NCBI GenBank assembly: GCA_018333635.1
Contig: JAGXTL010000043.1
Coordinates: 20,723-84,722, forward strand
From: Dethiobacter sp.
GTDB lineage: Bacteria > Bacillota > Dethiobacteria > Dethiobacterales > Dethiobacteraceae
DNA length: 64,000 nucleotides
Direction of reading: 5' to 3'
A model generated the notes under the pieces. The model was not told the origin of the DNA. It made no database searches and saw only the letters and a program-made list of their open reading frames with translations. The position numbers and the translations under genes are program-made. Each line of letters opens with the position of its first letter. Within the stretch, counting starts at the first letter, position 1. Shown in pieces: positions 33,894 to 41,063 of the stretch.

Positions 33894-34661
33894 ATGCTTT
33901 TAGCGGTAGATGTGGGCAACACAAATATCGTGCTCGGCGTTTATCAAGGACGCGAGCTGAAAGTATCTTGGCGAATTTCGACCAACAGGGAGCAAACGGG
34001 TGATGAATATGGCATTATCTTTAAAAATTTATTTGCGCAAGCAGGCATAGATGACAGCCAGCTAAGTGGGATGATCGTTTCTTCTGTAGTACCGCCCTTG
34101 ATGTTCTCCTTAGAAGAGATGGCGAAGCGCTATTTTCGCTTTGATCCCTTGGTAGTAGGACCGGGGATGAAAACCGGACTAAATATCAAAATTGATAACC
34201 CGCGGGAAGTAGGGGCCGACAGGATTGTCAATGCTGTTGCCGGAATAGAGCTTTACGGCGGGCCGCTCATTATTGTCGATTTTGGTACGGCTACAACTTT
34301 TGACGCCATCTCTCGGAACGGGGAATACTTGGGTGGTGCCATCGCTCCGGGGATAAGTATTTCCACAGAGGCTCTTTTTCAGCGGGCAGCAAAATTGCCA
34401 CGCGTGGAATTGATAAAGCCGAAGCGGGTAATTGGGCGGGATACAATTAGCAGCATGCAGTCAGGAATTATTTATGGTTTTATTGGACAGGTGGACGGTG
34501 TTGTCAAGCGGATGACACAGGAGTTTCCGGAAAAGCCGAAGGTGGTAGCTACCGGCGGTTTGGCAGCTCTCTTGGTTGCCGATTCAGAGACGCTGGAAAT
34601 TGTTAACCCGCTGTTGACGCTGGAAGGCCTGCTGATTATTTACGAGCGAAATAAGCAGTAG
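33894..34661 (+). CDS. coaX: Type III pantothenate kinase
   Basis: Phosphorylates pantothenate, the first step of coenzyme A synthesis, and is the feedback-resistant type. The ASKHA-fold motifs are [18 protein letters not shown] (phosphate 1), [11 protein letters not shown] and [14 protein letters not shown] (phosphate 2 region), and ATGGLAALL. The 255-residue length is typical. ATG 33894 is chosen because the family starts at [12 protein letters not shown] 33888 is also possible. Upstream in-frame extension would overlap birA. In Bacillus coaX follows ftsH, so the order is partly kept here. Confidence 0.96.
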   Translation: MLLAVDVGNTNIVLGVYQGRELKVSWRISTNREQTGDEYGIIFKNLFAQAGIDDSQLSGMIVSSVVPPLMFSLEEMAKRYFRFDPLVVGPGMKTGLNIKIDNPREVGADRIVNAVAGIELYGGPLIIVDFGTATTFDAISRNGEYLGGAIAPGISISTEALFQRAAKLPRVELIKPKRVIGRDTISSMQSGIIYGFIGQVDGVVKRMTQEFPEKPKVVATGGLAALLVADSETLEIVNPLLTLEGLLIIYERNKQ

Positions 34662-34737
34662 TTTTTCTGTAAAAAAAAGGGTATTTTGCTTTTCCCTCGA
34701 ATATATTTAAAAGGATTAAAGAGAGGGGAGTAAACTT

Positions 34738-34896
34738 ATGCCCTATAAAGTTTGTCCGTACTGCGATAATATATCGTATTCAGCTGCGGACTCACCCACT
34801 GTAAAATGGCTTTGCCCTCATTGTGAAAAAGACATTTCACATGTCGAGGGACAGATCGCCGCGCCAACTAAAAAAGAGCAGCTTGAACCTAAATAG
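34738..34896 (+). CDS. 52-residue zinc-ribbon protein
   Basis: A small ORF too short for most gene finders: MPYKVCPYCDNISYSAAD...WLCPHCEKDIS, ending in a charged tail (KKEQLEPK). Two CPxC pairs spaced about 20 residues apart make a rubredoxin-like zinc ribbon. The ATG follows GAGAGGGGAGTAAACTT, a good ribosome site, and codon use is like its neighbours. Similar mini-proteins occur in Clostridia, but no function is known. It stands between coaX and the DD-carboxypeptidase. Confidence 0.75.
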   Translation: MPYKVCPYCDNISYSAADSPTVKWLCPHCEKDISHVEGQIAAPTKKEQLEPK

Positions 34897-34970
34897 TTTA
34901 AAGAGAAGGCCTGAAGCCCTATTTGCATCTTTAAACAACCAGTTAGGTATCAGATAGGAAGTGGGTTTTC

Positions 34971-36203
34971 TTGCCGGCAAAAAAGATATTTTTTGCAGCC
35001 GTCTTGTTGTGTGTTTTTTTATTTTCCAGCTCTGTGTACGCCAATCCTGAAATTCAAGCGCCAGCAGCAATTTTGATCAACGGCAGAACCGGTGAAGTGC
35101 TGTGGGAAAGAAATGCACATGAGCTAAAATATCCGGCCAGCACCACAAAAATTCTTACTTCGTTGCTGCTGCTGGAAAATGCGGCAGAGGATGAAATTGC
35201 CGTAACCAGCCGTCTGGCTACCGCAGCCCAGGGAGCCTCGCTTTCTTTGGCGGAGGGTCAACAAATCCGGGTGGAAGATTTGCTTTATGGGCTGATGCAT
35301 CAGTCGGCTAATGACGGTTCTGTGGTGGCGGCAGAACATGTGGGTGGCAGCGTGGAAACTTTTGCAGCCATTATGAATCTCAGGGCTAAGCAAATGGGCG
35401 CTAAAAATACTCATTTCACAAACCCTCATGGGCTGCCTGACGAAGAGCATCTGACGACAGCCTATGATTTGGCAATGATTGCCCGTTCTGCCATGACTAA
35501 TCTCCGCTTTCGAGAAATTGCTGCTACTCGGCATCATAATATTCCTTGGCCGGATGGAATCCCCCGTACGATTATTAACCGCATCCCGCTTATGCGCAGC
35601 TACGAAGGGATGTTGGGAATTAAGAGCGGTTATACCGTGGCGGCGCAGCAGACATTTGTAGGTGCGGCAAAGCGGGATGGACTGGAATTGATTGTTGTTG
35701 TCCTGCAAGCCAACGGGGCCCAGCTCTGGACAGACACTGTGGCTCTGTTGGATTATGGCTTTGAGACCTTCACCGCCATCCGTCCGGTAGCTGCGGGGGA
35801 TGTCCTGACAACTGCTCCGGTTCGTTTTGGTGAAACAGTTTCTTTGCAGGCGGCAAACAGCTTTGAAATTACTCTTCCCCAGGAGAGGGCGGACGTGGCT
35901 TTAGAGCTGAAAGTGGACGGTGGCCGACCGGCTCCGATTCAGAAAGGCGATATTCTTGGCGAGGCAGTTATTTTAGTGGCTGGGGAACAGGTAGGCAGCG
36001 TCCCGCTAATAGCCGCAAATGATGTGACGCGGGCAACTCTTGCCACCTCGCGCTTCTGGCTTCTGATTTTGCTTGCCGTTCTGGGCGGACTGCGCGTCCG
36101 CAAACTTTATCGGCGGCGCAAAGGGAGGAAAAAGCTGCGGCTTAAAAGTGGGCATGACATCGTCTGGTCAGAAAACTTCAAGAGCAGAAAGTTGGGGGGA
36201 TGA
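34971..36203 (+). CDS. D-alanyl-D-alanine carboxypeptidase (penicillin-binding protein, DacF/DacB type)
   Basis: Trims the terminal D-Ala of peptidoglycan stem peptides outside the membrane. Residues 5-24 are a signal peptide cut after VYA. Active-site motifs are SxxK (ASTTKIL, near residue 56), SxN (HQSANDGS) and KSG (IKSGYT). A C-terminal beta domain (about 270-360) is followed by a membrane anchor helix (FWLLILLAVLGGLRV) and a basic tail. In sporulating bacteria DacF modifies cortex cross-linking; whether this is the sporulation or vegetative enzyme is not clear. TTG 34971 follows AGGAAGTGGG. Confidence 0.92.
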   Translation: MPAKKIFFAAVLLCVFLFSSSVYANPEIQAPAAILINGRTGEVLWERNAHELKYPASTTKILTSLLLLENAAEDEIAVTSRLATAAQGASLSLAEGQQIRVEDLLYGLMHQSANDGSVVAAEHVGGSVETFAAIMNLRAKQMGAKNTHFTNPHGLPDEEHLTTAYDLAMIARSAMTNLRFREIAATRHHNIPWPDGIPRTIINRIPLMRSYEGMLGIKSGYTVAAQQTFVGAAKRDGLELIVVVLQANGAQLWTDTVALLDYGFETFTAIRPVAAGDVLTTAPVRFGETVSLQAANSFEITLPQERADVALELKVDGGRPAPIQKGDILGEAVILVAGEQVGSVPLIAANDVTRATLATSRFWLLILLAVLGGLRVRKLYRRRKGRKKLRLKSGHDIVWSENFKSRKLGG

Positions 36204-36207
36204 GATA

Positions 36208-36846
36208 ATGCTGAAAGTGCTTGCCGTGAATGGCAGTCACAGAAAAGGAAAAAACACGGCTGAAATGCTGAAGGCCGTCTTGGACGGGGCTGCAGAGCTG
36301 GGGGCGCAAACAGAGCTGTTGGAGATAATGGATTACCAGATTAAAGAGTGTATCGCCTGTAACAAGTGCCTGTCTAAGGCCGAATGCACTATTCAAGATG
36401 ACGACATGGCGCAGTTGTCTGCAAAACTGTTGGAGGCCGACTGCATCGTTTTTGGGTCTCCTGTCTATTTCGCCAATGTCACTGGCCGCCTTAAGGATTT
36501 TATTGATAGGAGCCGACCGCTCCATCTGGTGAAAAATGCACTTGACGGTAAAGTTGGCGGCGCTGTAGTTCATGCCGGACTGCGCAACGGCGGGCAGGAA
36601 CTGGCATTAGCTATATTACATAACTACATGCTTGGGCAAGGGATGGTGGTAGCATCTGACCGCGGCCATCAAGATGCCCTCGTAAATGGCGGAGCCATGG
36701 GGAGCATGTTTTCTGCTTTTTCCCAAGGCAAGATGAGTTTTTTTAAGAGCGTTTCACTCGATGAGGCAGCGATGATTTCCAGTCGGGCATTAGGGCGACA
36801 AATGGTCAGGCTGGCGCAAAAACTTGCCAAAGAAACAGAGCGATAA
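36208..36846 (+). CDS. Iron-sulfur flavoprotein (NADPH-dependent FMN reductase superfamily)
   Basis: A flavodoxin-fold protein of 212 residues. VLAVNGSHRKGKNTAEML is the FMN phosphate loop. CIACNKCLSKAEC is the compact CX2CX2CX5C cluster motif of archaeal and clostridial iron-sulfur flavoproteins (Isf). FGSPVYFANVTGRLKDFIDR is the FMN ring-binding stretch. These proteins move electrons from ferredoxin to acceptors such as O2 or peroxide, or act as stress reductases. ATG 36208 follows GGGGGGATGAGATA and lies four bases after the DD-carboxypeptidase stop, which has no obvious functional link. Confidence 0.88.
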   Translation: MLKVLAVNGSHRKGKNTAEMLKAVLDGAAELGAQTELLEIMDYQIKECIACNKCLSKAECTIQDDDMAQLSAKLLEADCIVFGSPVYFANVTGRLKDFIDRSRPLHLVKNALDGKVGGAVVHAGLRNGGQELALAILHNYMLGQGMVVASDRGHQDALVNGGAMGSMFSAFSQGKMSFFKSVSLDEAAMISSRALGRQMVRLAQKLAKETER

Positions 36847-36930
36847 GCAAGTTATAATTATTCCAGTTTTTAGAACACGTACAAAATGTCTGGTTAATTA
36901 GCAGGGATTTTATTGTTGTTTTCGAATAGA

Positions 36931-37060
36931 GTGTACAAGGGGAGTCTCAGCAGCAAATTTTGCTGAAAAAATTGCACACCCTTGTCACCGCAGAGATGCA
37001 TATTGTTTGGGTGAGGCTCCTTCTTGATGCTAAAAGTATTGGGAAGGAGTTTGTTGTTTC
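36931..37060 (+). promoter_or_regulatory. Riboswitch-like structured leader with terminator, upstream of the Mrp-type operon
   Basis: Three helices cannot all form together. P1: GTGTACAAGGG (36931-36941) with CCCTTGTCAC (36979-36988), enclosing hairpin CAGCA/TGCTG. Switch helix: GGAGTCTCA (36941-36949) with TGAGGCTCC (37012-37020). Terminator: CTCCTTC (37017-37023) with GAAGGAG (37043-37049), extended inside by GATGCT/AGTATT and followed by TTTGTTGTTT. The switch helix would take the CTCC needed by the terminator and let transcription reach the operon. The ligand is unknown; a Na+ or ion-sensing class would suit the genes downstream. I cannot match it to a named Rfam family by eye. Confidence 0.55.
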
Positions 37061-37069
37061 GGCCATAAA

Positions 37070-37085
37070 TGTGAAATATATCACA
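37070..37085 (+). promoter_or_regulatory. CRP/FNR-like palindrome just before the operon's ribosome site
   Basis: TGTGA-AATATA-TCACA, the exact half-sites of the CRP-family consensus, 6 bases before TAGGAGGTG. Placed after the leader terminator, it could act as a protein roadblock or a short RNA hairpin. It may also be chance. Confidence 0.35.
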
Positions 37086-37107
37086 TTATCGTAGGAGGTG
37101 CCGCAGT

Positions 37108-37437
37108 TTGAATGACGCTCTTCTTCGTGTGGTGTCTTGCTTTGTGATTCCGTTTATGCAGGTTTACGGTCTTTATGTGATTTTTAGCGGCCACATTGGT
37201 GGCGGGTTCGCCGGAGGGATGGTTCTGGGGATAGGCTTTGTCTTGTACTCTCTTGTTTTTGGTCTTAGCGAGGGACAAAATCGTGTACCTCACGATTTGA
37301 TTATGGTAGTCGGTCTGGTTTTGTTCCTGACTGTTTTTGCCGAGCTTTTAATTGGGAAGGTGTTTAAATTTGTCATCGGCTTGCTGGTAGCACTCGTGAT
37401 TTTAGCAATTTTTTCCGGCATAGTGGAGGAGGTATAA
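37108..37437 (+). CDS. MnhB/MrpB-domain subunit of a Na+/H+ antiporter
   Basis: A 109-residue membrane protein with about four helices. FVIPFMQVYGLYVIFSGHIG then GGGFAGGMVLG is the MnhB/MrpB signature. It would form part of the central membrane module of the Mrp antiporter. It opens a twelve-gene run of overlapping or closely spaced membrane genes. TTG 37108 follows TAGGAGGTGCCGCAG. Unlike the usual MrpAB order, no MrpA precedes it; its C-terminal domains are coded separately further on. Confidence 0.88.
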   Translation: MNDALLRVVSCFVIPFMQVYGLYVIFSGHIGGGFAGGMVLGIGFVLYSLVFGLSEGQNRVPHDLIMVVGLVLFLTVFAELLIGKVFKFVIGLLVALVILAIFSGIVEEV

Positions 37438-37441
37438 GCAG

Positions 37442-37816
37442 GTGGACATTTATTTCAAAATTACGGCAAATTATCCTTATTTTGTGGCTATGGTTCTCTT
37501 TTGTATCGGGATTTATGCTATCTTATCACAAGCCAATTTAATGAAAAAAATTATCGGTATCAATATTATGGTAAACGCTATTTTCCTCTTGCTAATTTCT
37601 TCCGGTAATATCCGGGGTGGGATTGCGCCCTTGCAAGAGGTCGGACTGTCTACGGAACAGCTTTATGTTAATCCTCTGCCGGCTGCCCTAGTCCTTACCG
37701 GGATTGTAGTCTCTTTGAGCGTGACTGCTTTTGCCTTAAGTATAGTAGTAAAAATAAATGAATACTATGGCACTATTGAAGTTAATGAAATTTTGGAGAT
37801 AAGGAGCAGCCAGTGA
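37442..37816 (+). CDS. MrpC/MnhC (NuoK-like) antiporter subunit
   Basis: A 124-residue protein with three hydrophobic helices, homologous to NuoK of complex I. YAILSQANLMKKIIGINIMV and NAIFLLLISSGN are the conserved second-helix region, and LPAALVLTGIVVSLSVTAFA is the third helix. GTG 37442 is four bases after the MrpB stop. It ends overlapping the start of the next gene (TGATG-type junction), which implies translational coupling. Confidence 0.92.
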   Translation: MDIYFKITANYPYFVAMVLFCIGIYAILSQANLMKKIIGINIMVNAIFLLLISSGNIRGGIAPLQEVGLSTEQLYVNPLPAALVLTGIVVSLSVTAFALSIVVKINEYYGTIEVNEILEIRSSQ

Positions 37817-39309
37817 TGTTTATGCTATTCGAAGCACACCCCTTGCTGCTGGTGCTTTTTGTTCTGATGGCAGCTCTGCTGATGCCCACAATTTTCCATT
37901 TCAGGCGTCGTCTCTGCGGGGCTGCTGCCTTACTTGTCATGTTTATTGCGCTGCTCATAAGCTTAAGCTTTGTCAGGCTGACACTGGAAGGCAGAGTGTT
38001 GTCATACGCAGTGGGCGGTTGGCCGGCTCCCTGGGGGATTGAAGTTCTAATTGAACCCCTTTCCGCTTTTATGTTGGCAGTAATCAGTTTTGTAGCGTTA
38101 ATCGTTATTTTCTATAGTGTCTCTGCCCTTGAATGGGAGGTGCCAGAAGCCGGAATAGGCTGGTACTATACCACTTTCTTGCTGCTCATTGCTGCCATGA
38201 AGGGGATGGCTATTACTAATGATCTTTTTAATATGTATGTTTTTATTGAAGTGGCGGGCATTTCGGCTTGTGTCCTGATTATCGCCAAAGGAGGGCGTGA
38301 GGCTACCGAAGCAACTTTTAAGTATCTCTTGTTGGCTACTGTTGGCTCTGGTTTTGTGCTCATGGGCATTGCTCTGCTTTACATGGTTACAGGCAACCTG
38401 AACATTGATTATGTGGCCAGGGAGCTTGCCATGGTTTATCCTCAGTACCCACACCTCATCTGGACAGTGCTCAGCTTTTTTTTGGTCGGATTTGGCATTA
38501 AGGCCGCTCTTTTCCCGCTACATGTCTGGTTGCCTGATGCTCATTCCTCAGCCCCCACCCCTTCCAGCGCCATCCTTTCCAGCCTTGTCGTTAAAATATA
38601 TATTGTGGCGCTACTCAAATTTTATTTCCTCATTTTCGGCTTTGAATTGCTCGATCAGCTTTTAATTCGCCATCTGATTTTAATGATGGGCAGCGCCGCA
38701 ATACTTGCCGGCTCCATGTTTGCTTTCGCTCAACTTAATCTAAAGCGTCGATTAGCATATTCCAGTGTGGCGCAAATCGGCTATATTTTTCTTGGCATCG
38801 GCTTGGGCAGTCCTATCGGACTAGCCGCAGGTATACTGCATATTTTTAATCATGCTGTAATGAAAGCCTGCCTATTCTTGGCTGCCGGAGCCATCTATCG
38901 CCAGACCGGAGAAAAAAATGTTAACAAGCTGCAGGGGATAGGCTACTCCATGCCGCTGACCATGGGCGCCTTTAGCATTGCTGCATTCTCCATGGTGGGC
39001 CTTCCTCTCTTTAGCGGCTTTATCTCTAAATGGTATCTGGCCCTTGGCAGTATTGAGGCGGGGATACCCATGTTTGTGGGGTTAATTATTTTGAGCGGAT
39101 TACTTAACGGCAGCTATTTTCTTCCTATTATTTGGCAGGCATTTTTTGTGGTTGATAAACATGAGCCAAAAATATTGACTATAGATAAGCTTCCCTTTAG
39201 TATGTCAGCCTCTTTGGTCGTGCTTGCGTTGGTCATTATCTATTTTGGGGTTTGGCCCCAGCTGCCTTTATCATTAGCTCAAAAAGCTGCCAATCTTTTT
39301 TTGCCGTAG
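37816..39309 (+). CDS. MrpD-type proton-translocating antiporter subunit (1 of 5)
   Basis: A 14-helix protein of about 497 residues related to NuoL/M/N. Key residues of proton channels are kept: the helix-5 Glu in NMYVFIEVAGISACVLI, the helix-7 Lys in GFGIKAALFPLHVWLPDAHS, and the Lys in HAVMKACLFLAAGAI. It directly follows MrpC, as mrpD does in Bacillus, so it is the best match to canonical MrpD. ATG 37816 (or GTG 37813) follows AAGGAGCAGCC. Downstream four more paralogues occur, which is not normal for Mrp. Confidence 0.93.
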   Translation: MFMLFEAHPLLLVLFVLMAALLMPTIFHFRRRLCGAAALLVMFIALLISLSFVRLTLEGRVLSYAVGGWPAPWGIEVLIEPLSAFMLAVISFVALIVIFYSVSALEWEVPEAGIGWYYTTFLLLIAAMKGMAITNDLFNMYVFIEVAGISACVLIIAKGGREATEATFKYLLLATVGSGFVLMGIALLYMVTGNLNIDYVARELAMVYPQYPHLIWTVLSFFLVGFGIKAALFPLHVWLPDAHSSAPTPSSAILSSLVVKIYIVALLKFYFLIFGFELLDQLLIRHLILMMGSAAILAGSMFAFAQLNLKRRLAYSSVAQIGYIFLGIGLGSPIGLAAGILHIFNHAVMKACLFLAAGAIYRQTGEKNVNKLQGIGYSMPLTMGAFSIAAFSMVGLPLFSGFISKWYLALGSIEAGIPMFVGLIILSGLLNGSYFLPIIWQAFFVVDKHEPKILTIDKLPFSMSASLVVLALVIIYFGVWPQLPLSLAQKAANLFLP

Positions 39310-39322
39310 GAGGTCGATTCAA

Positions 39323-39838
39323 GTGTATTTTCAAAAAAAGATAGACGATCCGCAGGGGTTCATGCTGTTTGCCTCAATATTATATTTCTTTTGGTTTTTA
39401 ATGTCTCCATCCTTTAGCTTGCGCAATATAGCTGTGGGACTTATCTGTTGCTTAGGAGTTACATATTTCTGGAGCCCGGACCTGTTTAAAGCAGGGCAGC
39501 CTTTTCGAATTGCACCGCGTCAAGTGGTGCGGTTAGCAGTCTATCTCTTGCTCCTGGCCTATAATGTGGTGGTAGCAAATATTCATGTGGCGCTAATTGT
39601 CTTAAGTCCCAAGCTGCCCATTTCGCCCGGGTTCATCCTCGTAAAGACGAAGCTGGAAAAAGAGCTGACCCGCACTCTTTATGCCAATTCCATCACTCTT
39701 ACCCCGGGAACGATTACAATAAATTTAAACAAGGATCGCTTGTTGGTTCATGCTTTAACGAAGGAAACTGCGCAAGGAGTCTACGAATGGCATTTGGAAA
39801 ACAGGCTGCGCGAAATGGAGGTGGGCAGAGTTGATTGA
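39323..39838 (+). CDS. MrpE/MnhE antiporter subunit
   Basis: A 171-residue protein with an N-terminal membrane part (two or three helices to about residue 95) and a cytosolic C-terminal domain. The stretch NPIH-like VVVANIHVALIVLSPKLPIS, then RTLYANSITLTPGTITI is the MrpE hallmark. GTG 39323 follows TAGGAGGTCGATTCAA. It overlaps mrpF by eight bases. It corresponds to MbhA in membrane-bound hydrogenases. Confidence 0.92.
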   Translation: MYFQKKIDDPQGFMLFASILYFFWFLMSPSFSLRNIAVGLICCLGVTYFWSPDLFKAGQPFRIAPRQVVRLAVYLLLLAYNVVVANIHVALIVLSPKLPISPGFILVKTKLEKELTRTLYANSITLTPGTITINLNKDRLLVHALTKETAQGVYEWHLENRLREMEVGRVD

Positions 39839-40097
39839 ACGAAGCCTAGAGGACATCTTGCTGGGACTGGTACTGCTTTCATTTCTGACACTTTACCGGA
39901 TTATCTGGGGGCCACACGCCGCAGACAGAATTGTGGGTACCAATGTGATGATGACAAACGTAATTCTCGCGATTATAATCCTGGCTCACCTTTTTCAAAA
40001 CTATACCTACTTTGATGTTGCCTTTGTCTATGTTCTCAGCGCCTTCGTAGGGACTATCTGCGTGATGAAGAGCCTGGGAAAGGGGAAGTTGTCATGA
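39831..40097 (+). CDS. MrpF/MnhF antiporter subunit
   Basis: An 88-residue protein with three membrane helices. LYRIIWGPHAADRIVGTNVM and FDVAFVYVLSAFVGTICVMK are typical MrpF segments, with the conserved Asp of AADRIV. TTG 39831 follows GGAGGTGGGCAGAG. It overlaps both neighbours by a few bases, showing that the E-F-G block is one translational unit. Confidence 0.92.
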   Translation: MIERSLEDILLGLVLLSFLTLYRIIWGPHAADRIVGTNVMMTNVILAIIILAHLFQNYTYFDVAFVYVLSAFVGTICVMKSLGKGKLS

Positions 40098-40465
40098 TGT
40101 TGGTTTATGAATTGTTTATCTGTCTGCTTCTCTGGTCTGGCCTCTTTTTTCTCTTTGTGGGCACAATAGGCCTCATTCGCCTGCCTGATTTATACACCAG
40201 AATGCATGCCACCTCTAAATGCGATACTTTAGGTGCCGGTCTGATTCTGGTGGCGCTGATGTTTTTGGTAGGTCGCCCTGAGGTTTTCAAGCTGTTGATG
40301 ATTGGTGTTTTCATCTGGAGCATAAACCCGCTGATAACTCATGTTATTGGCTATATGGCCTACCTGCGAGACGGAGAGCATTTGCCCGAGACATTTTTTA
40401 TTGACTGTTATGATTTGCCATACCCTGGAAAAGAAATGAGCGGGAAGGAGGATGTTCATGCCTGA
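40094..40465 (+). CDS. MrpG/MnhG antiporter subunit
   Basis: A 123-residue protein with three helices and a C-terminal cytosolic tail. FLFVGTIGLIRLPDLYTRMH and ATSKCDTLGAGLILVAL are the MrpG signature, with the RLPD motif intact. Two ATGs (40094, 40097) follow AAGGGGAAGTTGTC. It overlaps mrpF by four bases and the next gene by eight. Confidence 0.93.
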   Translation: MMLVYELFICLLLWSGLFFLFVGTIGLIRLPDLYTRMHATSKCDTLGAGLILVALMFLVGRPEVFKLLMIGVFIWSINPLITHVIGYMAYLRDGEHLPETFFIDCYDLPYPGKEMSGKEDVHA

Positions 40466-40697
40466 TTGGTTAGTGTTTTTGCTGCTGACTCTTTTAATTG
40501 TGGCTGCTCTGGGTGTCATTTTTATCCGTAGTTTGTTGTATGCGGTAATTATTTTCGGCGGATTTTCACTGATTATGGCATTGCTCTGGCAGCACTTTAA
40601 CGCTCCGGATATCGCTATTATGGAAGCGGCTGTAGGAGTAGGGACGACGGTATTGATGGTGGCAGTAGTGACCCGGATAAGGAGGGCACAAGAATGA
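40458..40697 (+). CDS. MbhD-like subunit (DUF4040; MrpA C-terminal domain, part 1)
   Basis: A 79-residue protein with about three helices: ALGVIFIRSLLYAVIIFGGF, then LLWQHFNAPDIAIMEAAVGV and a basic end. This is the domain that is fused to the C-terminus of MrpA in Bacillus but is a separate gene (mbhD) in archaeal membrane-bound hydrogenases. It resembles NuoJ in part. The PDIAIMEAAVGVG motif carries the conserved Asp and Glu. ATG 40458 follows AAGGAGG at six bases; the in-frame ATG at 40452 overlaps that site. Confidence 0.88.
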   Translation: MPDWLVFLLLTLLIVAALGVIFIRSLLYAVIIFGGFSLIMALLWQHFNAPDIAIMEAAVGVGTTVLMVAVVTRIRRAQE

Positions 40698-41029
40698 GGG
40701 CGCTGTTTAATGTTTTTATTGTACTATTACTGCTCTTGCTGGCTCAGATGCTTGTGATGACTGTCAGTGAACTTCCAAGATATGGGGATCCCGCTGCTCC
40801 TACCAATAATTATGTGACTGAGCGTTACCTGCGTGAGGGTTATCAAGAGTTAGGAGGCCTGAATTTGGTAGCCAACATTGTCGTCGGTTATCGCGCTTTT
40901 GATACGTTTATCGAAATTGTTGTTTTGTTTACGGCAGTTACTGCTATTTTGGTTACGTTAAGAAGCGGCAAACCAGTAGAGCACCACTCCCCGCATCAGC
41001 TTTGCGCCACCGGCAAAGTTGCAGAATGA
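40694..41029 (+). CDS. MbhE-like subunit (MrpA C-terminal domain, part 2)
   Basis: A 111-residue protein with two helices around an extracytoplasmic loop. GDPAAPTNNYVTERYLREGY, then NIVVGYRAFDTFIEIVVLF is the signature of MbhE and of the far C-terminus of MrpA. The start ATG 40694 overlaps the previous stop by four bases. Together with the preceding gene it shows that the MrpA tail is present but split from its NuoL-like body, as in hydrogenase (Mbh) operons. No hydrogenase subunits are present. Confidence 0.88.
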   Translation: MRALFNVFIVLLLLLLAQMLVMTVSELPRYGDPAAPTNNYVTERYLREGYQELGGLNLVANIVVGYRAFDTFIEIVVLFTAVTAILVTLRSGKPVEHHSPHQLCATGKVAE

Positions 41030-41063
41030 TTTCTAAAATATCAGTACCGATGGGAGGACACCC

